Source: Candidatus Pacearchaeota archaeon (GTDB taxonomy: Archaea > Nanobdellota > Nanobdellia > Pacearchaeales > GW2011-AR1). Taken from it: DNA of 42,400 nt. Both the position numbers and the translations under genes were made by a program. Below the pieces are notes generated by a model, which worked only from the letters and a program-made list of their open reading frames with translations, did no database searches and had not been told where the DNA came from. Below are positions 21,773-28,799 of the stretch, piece by piece. Position 1 is the stretch's first letter. Every line of letters starts with the position of its first letter. The stretch lies in the NCBI GenBank assembly GCA_016188895.1, contig JACPGZ010000041.1, positions 1 through 42,400 of the forward strand, written 5' to 3'.

Positions 21773-21871
21773 ATGGTGAAAAAAGCAAAAAAAACTGAAT
21801 CAAAGAAAAAAAGCGAGATGCAAAAAGAAAAAAGCAAGGCAAAAGACAAGAATGTGTGTGAATTCTGCTAG
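21773..21871 (+). CDS. Lys-rich microprotein ending in CEFC
   Basis: A 32-residue product from ATG 21773 (GAGGTGA just upstream; an in-frame ATG at 21758 would add 5 residues). ATTTAAAAAG at 21731-21740 is a plausible TATA box. The sequence is almost only Lys/Glu/Ala/Ser, then KNVCEFC at the end, a two-Cys motif suited to metal binding. Its stop overlaps the convergent membrane-protein gene by 4 bp. Too short to classify. Confidence 0.45.
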   Translation: MVKKAKKTESKKKSEMQKEKSKAKDKNVCEFC

Positions 21872-22173
21872 ATTTTTATTCTAACTTTTGTTATTCTTCT
21901 TAATATGCATGCAATAATATAAGCATAAAAGAATTGCAAAACCCAGGTTAAAATATCAAAAATAAGGACACCCTCAATTCCAAATAAATCCTCAAATATA
22001 AAATTCACTGGGAAAATTATAGCATTTACAAATTTTGCACCTATACTTGAGCTTTCAAATACAGGAATGAGTTGCAGAATCACAATTATATTCAATGCAT
22101 AAATAACAACAGACAAAAGCAGAATCTTCCATGTCAGTGCGAAAAATCCTCTTTTTCTTTTAACTTTAGCCAT
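21868..22173 (-). CDS. small membrane protein, unknown
   Basis: The 101-residue protein has a basic N-terminus (MAKVKRKRGF) and three hydrophobic segments (about 11-33, 44-62 and 68-91), ending in basic RRITKVRIKI. The arrangement is a small polytopic membrane protein with Lys/Arg-rich cytoplasmic ends. It is divergent from the Nop10-like gene. No family known to me. Confidence 0.6.
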   Translation of the reverse strand: MAKVKRKRGFFALTWKILLLSVVIYALNIIVILQLIPVFESSSIGAKFVNAIIFPVNFIFEDLFGIEGVLIFDILTWVLQFFYAYIIACILRRITKVRIKI

Positions 22174-22221
22174 ATTTTATTGAAACATAATGTATTTATA
22201 AGCCTTTTTTTTGTCTTTATA

Positions 22222-22353
22222 ATGAAGCTTAAGAAATGCAAAAAGTGCAATATTTATACTCTAAAAGATGAATGTCCGCAATGTAAAGAAAAAAGCACTC
22301 TTGCAGGATACAAGTTTATAAAAAAGAGCACTAATTATTCTTTTTTGACATGA
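22222..22353 (+). CDS. Nop10-like H/ACA RNP protein
   Basis: The start at ATG 22222 lies about 26 nt after GTATTTATAAG (22191-22201). The 43-residue protein begins MKLKKCKKCNIYTLKDECPQCKEKS, the C-x2-C...C-x2-C zinc ribbon with the YTLKxxCPxC signature of archaeal Nop10, which bridges Cbf5 and L7Ae in pseudouridylation RNPs. It is shorter than usual (about 55-60) and lacks the Pro-rich RFSPxD segment of typical Nop10, so it could also be an unrelated zinc ribbon. Confidence 0.6.
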   Translation: MKLKKCKKCNIYTLKDECPQCKEKSTLAGYKFIKKSTNYSFLT

Positions 22354-22873
22354 TGTGGCGTTCAATATAATGGCGTCTTGCATTAACAATAAAAAAAACC
22401 ATTATAAAAATTGTCGAAATCATTGCAAATATGTATTTATAATTTTTATAAAAGCTTGCTCCCAAAAAATATCCCAATGATAAAAATATTAGAACATAAA
22501 CTATATTTGATATAATGTCAATCTTCAGAAAATCCCTGAAATTCACTTTTAAAAATCCAATAGATAGGTATGAAAAAACTCTTATTCCGTTAATGAACTT
22601 AATAAAAAAGATAGTTTTTTTCGTAAAAAATTTATTATCGCTTTTTTTAAACCTGCTTTTGATTCTGGATGCTATCATTTTAGGCATCTTGCTGTGATAT
22701 CCTATCTTGTACAGGATTATGTCCATTATTGTCAGCCCAATTACTCCGAAAACCCACGCAATAGGAAAAGACATCTCTCCAATACTTGCAAAATAGCCAC
22801 CAGCAACAACTGCAAATGAGCTAAAGAATATTGTGCTGAACAGGAATACAATATATTTTATCACCTCTATCAT
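22331..22873 (-). CDS. DedA/VTT-type membrane protein
   Basis: The 180-residue protein has four to five hydrophobic helices, with a re-entrant-like AVVAGGYFASIGEMSFP segment near the start, YKIGYHSKMPKMIASRIKSRF in a cytoplasmic loop, FIKFINGIRVFSYLSIGFLK in place of the DedA F/GRFIPxxR motif, and a final long helix. The pattern matches small archaeal DedA (SNARE-associated/VTT) lipid-transport proteins but with weak motif conservation. It overlaps the 3' end of the Nop10-like gene by 23 bp. Confidence 0.55.
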   Translation of the reverse strand: MIEVIKYIVFLFSTIFFSSFAVVAGGYFASIGEMSFPIAWVFGVIGLTIMDIILYKIGYHSKMPKMIASRIKSRFKKSDNKFFTKKTIFFIKFINGIRVFSYLSIGFLKVNFRDFLKIDIISNIVYVLIFLSLGYFLGASFYKNYKYIFAMISTIFIMVFFIVNARRHYIERHIMSKKNN

Positions 22874-22908
22874 TAATTGATATGGAAAAACTTGTTTTTA
22901 AAATTACC

Positions 22909-25356
22909 CTAAAATAATCTTTTCTGCTGCACTGATTCTTGAATCTCGCCATAAACCCCGTCGTAACCTGGCTTTACTTTTAGATTGCCAATTCTATTGT
23001 TGATTATAAGCTCTGCAAGTTCTTGCTTAAATCCTGCATTGATGATATCAATTTTTTCTATCTTTATAAGAACATTAAACTCGTTTCCAAATTTTTCTAT
23101 GAGCTGATTGTAAATCAGCCATGTTTTCTTGCTGCTTAATGAAGATTTTATATGGAACGCAATAAGCTCATGCAGTGGCAGGAGCTTGTAGAATTTCTTT
23201 CTTTTTGCAGGGAAATAGCCAGCAGGCATCTTTGCCAATTGCTCTATTCTGTTATCAACACCTATTGTAAGCTCTTTCCCGCAAACAGGGCATATTCCAT
23301 TAAGCTCTTTTGATTTTGCAGGCGAGCATGAGAAATTGCATGTGCGATGCCCGTCATAATGGTATTTTCCATATGCAGGGTCTGTTTCAATTGTTGCATG
23401 AAAGCTATTTTCTCTTATTTGCTTGATAATTGACTTATATGACAGCGCATCTATGTTTATATCAAAGATAGTTGCTTCTCTTCCAATGCGCCATGGCCAA
23501 AAAGAATGAAGGTCAGAGAAGCTTACAATGCTTGTATTTTCTTTTAATCTCCATATCATGGACGGGTCAGCACTCATTCCAGACTCAACAGCATAAATAT
23601 GCTTTCGCTGCTCTTGAAAGCACTCTGCCAATGAATCAAATCCGCTTTTTGAGCCAAACAAACCGAACCAAGGCGTCATACAGTTATGAACTGTTGCAGA
23701 AGGGGTTACAAAGGAATTATCTTCTTCAACTTCTAAATTATAAACTTCTCCTTCATAATCTAAAGTTTCTATACTTTTAATAGGAATATACACATAATTA
23801 TCATCTAGCCAACCATGTTTTCTATTTAATTTAGTATTGAATTTAATAAATTCCGCCTCTTTTAGTAAATTAAATTTATCTTCATAAAAAGACAACCTCT
23901 GCAAAAAATAAGCATCATAATTAACATTAATCTTTCTTCCATGTATAAATCTCTTATACTTAGTGCCATCTTCTTTAGGTAATTTATAAATAGATGGAAT
24001 AATACCTAACCTTAAACAAATTAATTTCATTTGCTGTGCCAGTATTTCAGAAACAGTAACTCCACTATCTCCTCTCCACCATCCTCTAAATATTTCAATT
24101 TGCTTCTCAAGAGGCAAGTAAATAAAATGATCTGAAAGTTTTTTAGAATGAGCTCGGAGCTGTGTATTGGGTTCATAAAAGAGTTTTTCAAATAAGTTTA
24201 CCAATATTTTAGAATAAAAATAAAGCTCGTAACCATTTCTTTCTCGCTTTTTTCCAAGTTCAACATTGAAACATGTTTTCATCAAATTAATTACTTCTGC
24301 AATATAGATATCCTCATGTTTTCCAAAAGAAAATTGAATGCAATTGGTTTTTTTAGTAATATAACCCTCAGCCAAATAATAACCAACAAGCCTACATAAA
24401 TTATTATCTACTTTTATTATATCAAATATGCCTTTATCCTGTCTTCCAGCCTTTGAATAAATTTTATCCGATTTAACAACAAAATCTTCCTTATTTAAGA
24501 TAGAGGAAATTTTAATTTCTTGAAGATCAGTTGTTTCTTTTTGTCTTGGATATAATAAAACATCATTCACCTCTAATTTCTCAGCAGGTATCCATTCTGA
24601 TTTATAGTCATTATAATGTTTTTTAGTGCATTTATGTTTCCCCTTTGATATACTATTTGGCTTGCATAAACCTCCAACAAATGAGCAATCTTTAACTGTC
24701 TTAATAGCAAAAAAGGGATGTTCTGAAGTTGTATTTATGCCCTCCCTAAAATAATAGGGTTGTATACTATAAATCTTACCTTTATATGGTCTAACAAAGG
24801 TCGCAGTAACCTTTTTATAATTACCCGTATGAGTTAAAACTTTCTCACCAATTTCAATATCTGAAATCTTCTTAGGAGAGGGGTTACACATAATTTTCTC
24901 ATTAGGCAATAAACAATGTGCTGGAATTATCTCAATTTCATCGCTGAGCTTTTTCAAATCCTCAACAAGCTGCGGAGATGTCATTCCGAAAATCGGCCTG
25001 CCGTCATAATCCAGTCTTCCCTTGCTTCCAAGGTACTTAGTAATTTCATTTGAAACATTTGTATTTGGAGAGAATATAAGATGATGCACAGCGCGTCTCT
25101 TTCCGTCTTGTGAATACATCAATGATACTTCTGTCTGCCACAAAAACGGAAATCCAGAGCTTGTTCTTAAAATGCCGTTATCATCCTCTTTCAGTTTTTC
25201 ATCAATCTCCTTTCTCCACAAAGGATGCTGAAAATCGCCTGTTCCAATAATATGAAGCCCTTTTATTCTGGAATATTTTTCAAGAGCATCTATAGTAATA
25301 GCAGGACTGCATGCTCTTGCATATCTTGAATGAATCTGTAAATCAGCAATAATCAT
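22909..25356 (-). CDS. endonuclease Q (PHP-domain DNA repair nuclease) with an intein
   Basis: The 815-residue precursor: N-extein 1-147, intein 148-558, C-extein 559-815. The spliced host protein is 404 residues, close to archaeal endonuclease Q (TIGR00375 family), which nicks DNA 5' of deaminated bases. Visible parts: PHP-like metal motifs DLQIHSRYARA (first HxH residue is Gln), GTGDFQHP, EIIPAH+CMTPWFG and SFSDLHSF; a zinc finger CNFSC...CPVCG; and a C-terminal helical part (IINAGFKQELAELI). The insertion is within PAH-CMTPWFG, a conserved active-site strand, which is typical of inteins. Confidence 0.85.
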   Translation of the reverse strand: MIIADLQIHSRYARACSPAITIDALEKYSRIKGLHIIGTGDFQHPLWRKEIDEKLKEDDNGILRTSSGFPFLWQTEVSLMYSQDGKRRAVHHLIFSPNTNVSNEITKYLGSKGRLDYDGRPIFGMTSPQLVEDLKKLSDEIEIIPAHCLLPNEKIMCNPSPKKISDIEIGEKVLTHTGNYKKVTATFVRPYKGKIYSIQPYYFREGINTTSEHPFFAIKTVKDCSFVGGLCKPNSISKGKHKCTKKHYNDYKSEWIPAEKLEVNDVLLYPRQKETTDLQEIKISSILNKEDFVVKSDKIYSKAGRQDKGIFDIIKVDNNLCRLVGYYLAEGYITKKTNCIQFSFGKHEDIYIAEVINLMKTCFNVELGKKRERNGYELYFYSKILVNLFEKLFYEPNTQLRAHSKKLSDHFIYLPLEKQIEIFRGWWRGDSGVTVSEILAQQMKLICLRLGIIPSIYKLPKEDGTKYKRFIHGRKINVNYDAYFLQRLSFYEDKFNLLKEAEFIKFNTKLNRKHGWLDDNYVYIPIKSIETLDYEGEVYNLEVEEDNSFVTPSATVHNCMTPWFGLFGSKSGFDSLAECFQEQRKHIYAVESGMSADPSMIWRLKENTSIVSFSDLHSFWPWRIGREATIFDINIDALSYKSIIKQIRENSFHATIETDPAYGKYHYDGHRTCNFSCSPAKSKELNGICPVCGKELTIGVDNRIEQLAKMPAGYFPAKRKKFYKLLPLHELIAFHIKSSLSSKKTWLIYNQLIEKFGNEFNVLIKIEKIDIINAGFKQELAELIINNRIGNLKVKPGYDGVYGEIQESVQQKRLF
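23683..24915 (-). mobile_element. intein with LAGLIDADG endonuclease in endonuclease Q
   Basis: 411 residues starting CLLPNEKIM (block A, Cys1) with THTG and TTSEHPFF (block B, T..H), and ending NSFVTPSATVHN followed by +1 Cys (blocks F and G, penultimate His, terminal Asn). The central part holds LVGYYLAEGYI and FRGWWRGDSG, the two LAGLIDADG-like motifs (the first with Glu), so a homing endonuclease appears intact. All splicing residues are present; autocatalytic excision is expected. Confidence 0.92.
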
Positions 25357-25398
25357 TTTGTTTGGGGTTTATAAGGGGATAACTCTGTATCAGGGTTG

Positions 25399-25416
25399 GT
25401 AAGGGTTTACCCTTAC
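25399..25416. terminator. palindromic hairpin GTAAGGGT-TT-ACCCTTAC
   Basis: A perfect 8-bp inverted repeat with a 2-nt spacer lies in the 107-bp gap between the endonuclease Q start and the end of the 219-residue gene. Transcription on the minus strand arrives from 25464 and passes through it, so it may mark the end of that transcript or be an operator of endonuclease Q. Confidence 0.35.
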
Positions 25417-25463
25417 TCTCCTTATAATCATTTATTATTCAGCAAAGAATGCTTTTTAAGTTT

Positions 25464-26123
25464 TTATTTAATTTTAAGATTGTAATCAACTAAAACTTCC
25501 ATTAATTCTTTTATAAATCCATCTCTAGATGTGTGTAGGCGGGCAACTAATCCTCCCTTTTCAACAAAATAATCATAATTGCTTAATGTACCTTCTGCAC
25601 TAGTAATATGCTCTTCTGGAACAACAATAATATACCCTGCATCTTTCTTTATCTCTTCTTGAATTATTTTTATCTTGCTCTCAAGGTTTTGATTGTTATT
25701 TCTTTGAAGTCTTGGAAACCTGTTAAGAGAGGATTCAATAATTGCAGGAGTCTTATTTTGGCCTATGAATATAAGTGTCTCGTATTGTGCTAAGGGACCG
25801 GGAGGATTCTTCCAAGATTTTTGTCTCCTTTCCTTATACACAAAATACCTATTAAGCTTGTCTCTAACCCAGTAATAATTTTTATTAGATGGAAAAAAGA
25901 AATTTTTTATGCCAAATTCTTTATTTTCTTGAGATGCTTTTTCTATAGCATACTTTACAAAAATAGTTAGAAATGTTCTCTCATAATGATCTAAAGGAAG
26001 CCCTGATTCTTGATGTCTTGAAAAAGAAGTATGCATCATATACCTGTCTGCTAATATCTCCCAATATGGCTCTACACTTTCTAAATAATCTCTAAGCTGT
26101 TTTAATGATGGTGGTTGTTGCAT
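25464..26123 (-). CDS. hypothetical protein, 219 residues
   Basis: This soluble protein has a helical N-terminal half (LKQLRDYLESVEPYWEILADRYMMHTSF; DHYERTFLTIFVKYAIEKAS), a mid-region with KNYYWVRDKLNRYFVYKERRQ, and an alpha/beta part with strands TLIFIG, YIIVVPEEHI and GGLVARLHTSRDGF. No signal peptide or recognisable catalytic motif. The family is not recognised; possibly a nucleotide- or nucleic-acid-related protein. It is codirectional with endonuclease Q. Confidence 0.6.
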   Translation of the reverse strand: MQQPPSLKQLRDYLESVEPYWEILADRYMMHTSFSRHQESGLPLDHYERTFLTIFVKYAIEKASQENKEFGIKNFFFPSNKNYYWVRDKLNRYFVYKERRQKSWKNPPGPLAQYETLIFIGQNKTPAIIESSLNRFPRLQRNNNQNLESKIKIIQEEIKKDAGYIIVVPEEHITSAEGTLSNYDYFVEKGGLVARLHTSRDGFIKELMEVLVDYNLKIK

Positions 26124-26211
26124 ATAAATACTAATTTTTATTATCTTTTAAATTATTATTTAATACGATAGATATATTCAATTACATATAAAGGAAGGGG
26201 TCTAAGGATCC

Positions 26212-26231
26212 GATGCCCTATGGAATGGGCT
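26212..26231. repeat. palindromic repeat copy, intergenic
   Basis: GATGCCCTATGGAATGGGCT lies directly after the map stop codon. GCCC and GGGC arms (GCCCTATGGAATGGGC) form a short hairpin. The same 20-mer, with 0-4 changes, occurs at 27408, 27444, 37896 and 37945. Confidence 0.75.
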
Positions 26232-26232
26232 A

Positions 26233-27114
26233 TTAACACAAAATAACTTCATCTTTGCTGATATAAAGAGTTCTCTCTGCCTGGCTTACAATTCCTCCTC
26301 CATCTTCAACAAGCTGCGGATAATGCTTTATTATTCCATTCTGCTCAAGGATACGCAAGGAAAATAAAGCTCTTGAAGAAAATTCCTTAACAATCCATCG
26401 CGAGCAGAAAGGAAGTGTCTTGTAATTATGCTCAATAAATTGAATAATCTTTCTTGCAAGTTCGTCTCTAACAGGCTTTTTTTTAATCAAAGCATATATC
26501 CCGCTTTCTCCGCCTTCATGAACACTCCCATTTCCATTTGTTGCAAACGGTTCAATTGCATAATACCCTTCCCCCAAAACATTATCATTTTTGTTGTCAT
26601 AATTTGGAACAGTTTTTCCAGCATGAATGATGTAGGGGGCAATTCCATGACCCGACAGATTTCTTATAGGAGCAAATCCATGCTTCATAATGCTTTTTTG
26701 GATTATTTCGCCAGCTTGTGAAAAACTCATCTTGCTGTTAATCTCGTTCAAGACATTTTTCAAAGCCTCTTCAGCCGCATGAATAAGTCTATTGTTATTT
26801 TCATTATGCTCAAGATTCAAGGAAAACGCATTGTCAGAGATATAACCATCAATGTGAACTCCGAAATCAATCTTCAACAATCCTTTTGCAGTTGATTTAT
26901 CATCAATGCTTGGAGTGTAGTGTGCAGCTACATGATTTATAGATGTATTTACTGGAAACGCAGGCTTTCCTCCAAGCTCTTCTATCTTTTTTTCAATCTT
27001 CTCAGCAATCTCAAGCAAGAGCATATCTTTTTTGATAAAACCTTTTGCATATGGAATAATCATTTGAGCTATCTCGCCGGCTTTCTTCAGCTTTTCAATT
27101 TCCTCACTATTCAT
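26233..27114 (-). CDS. map: methionine aminopeptidase, type II (archaeal)
   Basis: The 293-residue pita-bread peptidase removes the initiator Met. Metal ligands are visible: Asp83 and Asp94 in KIDFGVHIDGYISDNAF, His in LSGHGIAPY, Glu in YAIEPFAT and Glu in SQAERTLYI near the end. The roughly 60-residue helical insertion before the C-terminus (RDELARKIIQFIEHNYKTLPF...) marks type II, the archaeal/eukaryotic form. Length is normal. The palindromic repeat follows its stop. Confidence 0.95.
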   Translation of the reverse strand: MNSEEIEKLKKAGEIAQMIIPYAKGFIKKDMLLLEIAEKIEKKIEELGGKPAFPVNTSINHVAAHYTPSIDDKSTAKGLLKIDFGVHIDGYISDNAFSLNLEHNENNNRLIHAAEEALKNVLNEINSKMSFSQAGEIIQKSIMKHGFAPIRNLSGHGIAPYIIHAGKTVPNYDNKNDNVLGEGYYAIEPFATNGNGSVHEGGESGIYALIKKKPVRDELARKIIQFIEHNYKTLPFCSRWIVKEFSSRALFSLRILEQNGIIKHYPQLVEDGGGIVSQAERTLYISKDEVILC

Positions 27115-27168
27115 AAAAATTGGTTTATCTTATGATTTATATAACTTATGTCAGAAATCGGAGATTTC

Positions 27169-27375
27169 TTAATTCTTAAATCCTGTTCTGGCGCCGCATT
27201 CAGGGCAGAATTTTTCATCGCCTGTAAGGTTGATTCTGCACTGGGGGCAAATTGTCGGGTCTTTTCTTTTTTCAATCACAGCCTTGTAGCCAGCTCTTCC
27301 ACTGACAATCTTGCCAAATGCAGATGCGACTGCTTCAGAATCCATGTATTTCCTTAAGTCACGATTGCTTGTCAT
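27169..27375 (-). CDS. zinc-ribbon protein
   Basis: I start it at ATG 27373-27375 (MTSNRDLRKYMDSE); six extra codons in frame upstream derive from the edge of a palindromic repeat. The 68-residue product has a helical N-terminal half and a C-terminal zinc ribbon CPQCRINLTGDEKFCPECGART (two CxxC pairs). Such ribbons bind nucleic acid or protein partners. Role unknown. It is 54 bp upstream of map on the same strand. Confidence 0.65.
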   Translation of the reverse strand: MTSNRDLRKYMDSEAVASAFGKIVSGRAGYKAVIEKRKDPTICPQCRINLTGDEKFCPECGARTGFKN

Positions 27376-27384
27376 TTTTATTCC

Positions 27385-27475
27385 AATGCCCATTCTCTAT
27401 GCCCCGCGATGCCCTACGCAGTGGGCTAGTTCTATGCAACTGCGATGCCCTATGCAATGGGCTGGAATGGGCTTT
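27385..27475. repeat. palindromic repeat cluster (two full copies plus partials)
   Basis: Full copies at 27408-27427 (GATGCCCTACGCAGTGGGCT) and 27444-27463 (GATGCCCTATGCAATGGGCT), flanked by partial arms AATGCCC (27385) and GGAATGGGCTTTTT (27464-27475). The layout of paired copies about 16 bp apart ending in GGGCTTTT is similar to the copy pair inside argS. The cluster sits between the zinc-ribbon gene and a membrane-protein gene. Confidence 0.8.
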
Positions 27476-27515
27476 TTATCCTCTAATAAAAATATATTTT
27501 TAAAGGTTTTGATTT

Positions 27516-27842
27516 TTAATCCTGATAAATCAATCTTCTATATGCCCATGCCACTAGAATAAAAACCAATCCAACAATAACATAAATCAGTCCACTTGTT
27601 AGATTAGGGAGCAATGAATCAAGAAATACAGCAATGCCAAATGCAATCAGAATATAGCCAGCAACCATAATATTTACAGAGTTCATGTAGCGCTTCCATT
27701 TCTCTCTGAATCTTATAAAGTTCTTTGAATCCTTTAGCGAGTCTTCTATGCCCTCTTCAACAGAAAAGATAAGAGAAGAGAAAAAATCATGAAGATATTT
27801 ACTAAAAATATTCTTTTCTCTAAAATTCTTTTTCTTAGCCAT
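27516..27842 (-). CDS. small membrane protein, unknown
   Basis: From ATG 27840-27842 (MAKKKNFREKN) the 108-residue product has a basic amphipathic N-terminal half and two C-terminal transmembrane helices (about 55-77 and 82-101), ending AYRRLIYQD. An ATG two codons upstream is also open. It is separated by 11 bp from the basic 55-residue gene upstream and is probably cotranscribed with it. Confidence 0.6.
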   Translation of the reverse strand: MAKKKNFREKNIFSKYLHDFFSSLIFSVEEGIEDSLKDSKNFIRFREKWKRYMNSVNIMVAGYILIAFGIAVFLDSLLPNLTSGLIYVIVGLVFILVAWAYRRLIYQD

Positions 27843-27853
27843 AATCAAACAGT

Positions 27854-28021
27854 TTACTTGAGCTTTTTTCTCGCGCGCTTAATAGCTTTTTTTAAAGTAG
27901 ATTCAGCCAGTCTTTTTTGCTTTGCCACATATTCCTTAACTAAAGGATCTCTCATTGCCATCTTAACCAGCTTCTTGCTATTTTTTAGCAATCTCTTTGC
28001 TCTTTTTCTCTTTTTTGCCAT
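27854..28021 (-). CDS. highly basic 55-residue protein
   Basis: From ATG 28019-28021 the frame encodes MAKKRKRAKRLLKNSKKLVKM, then a short MRDPLVKEY segment and KRLAESTLKKAIKRARKKLK. More than a third of residues are Lys or Arg, so RNA or DNA binding, perhaps ribosome association, is likely. ATTTAAATATC lies about 25 nt upstream. Too short to be assigned to a family. Confidence 0.6.
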   Translation of the reverse strand: MAKKRKRAKRLLKNSKKLVKMAMRDPLVKEYVAKQKRLAESTLKKAIKRARKKLK

Positions 28022-28104
28022 AGCAGATTAAATAAAATTTGATATTTAAATCTTTGTTTTAGATTGATAAAATCTTTAAGTATAAGAAATTGTATTGAAA
28101 TAAG

Positions 28105-28606
28105 ATGGAAGCGAAAAAGAGTTATTTTGATGGAAGAACAATGCATATTGATGTTAGTAGAAGATTTTATCAAAGAGGAGATAGTGGAATAGCATTTAAA
28201 ATCATTCCAACTAATGAACATAAAGGAATAGTTCTTTCAAATAAGTTAAAGAGGGGATTAAAAAGAGGCCTTAATATCGAGAAAGATTACGCACTACTCT
28301 CTGCTATTTGATAATTTAGTAATTTGTAATGATGAGCTTTACAGAGATACTAAAAAATATTTGGATTTACTTTTTGAAGGAAATAAAAAATATTCTTCTA
28401 AATTTATTACCTCCTTAAGTAAATTAAGAGAAGTTTCAGGAGATTCTAAAATTCGTTCGTATGCAGATAATATTGCAAATATTTACAGAAGAAAAGCATT
28501 AAAGCCATTAAGAAGAAAGCAGAAGGGAATAGTATTAAACCCAGTTGATATAAATTACCAAAAAATAAAGGAAAAATTAGAAGAAATTAAAAGGAAGGTA
28601 AAGTAA
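28105..28606 (+). pseudogene. hypothetical protein split by a frameshift
   Basis: The first frame (ATG 28105, TATA-like CTTTAAGTATAAG about 25-35 nt upstream) reads MEAKKSYFDGRTMHIDVSRR and on to GLNIEKDYALL before a stop at 28311. The second frame opens at the same point with YSLLFDNLVICNDELYRDTKKYL and continues to 28606 without a start codon: LREVSGDSKIRSYADNI, then a basic C-terminus. A single-base change near 28295-28311 would give one protein of about 166 residues. There is no homopolymer slippery site. 28607-28790 holds the next promoter and no gene. Confidence 0.5.
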
Positions 28607-28799
28607 GTGGGTGGTGAATTTTCCTAACCAATTACACGCATTAGCGCTGGACACCTTACATATATAAGGCTTTTACAGGGTTCAGTCCACTTACAAAATA
28701 CATAAAACATAGAAGTATATAAAACTTTCGCAATTTGGAATTTTTGGACATTTTCAGATTTGATAAAATCTTTAAATATGTGTTTCTTGATTGAATGGG

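Noticed and set aside
28607-28790. Possible RNA gene between the frameshifted gene and the RM gene (TGGAC...GTCCA pairing)
   Set aside because: Only 5-bp complementarities and no recognisable RNA family features; the only supported item is the RM promoter.
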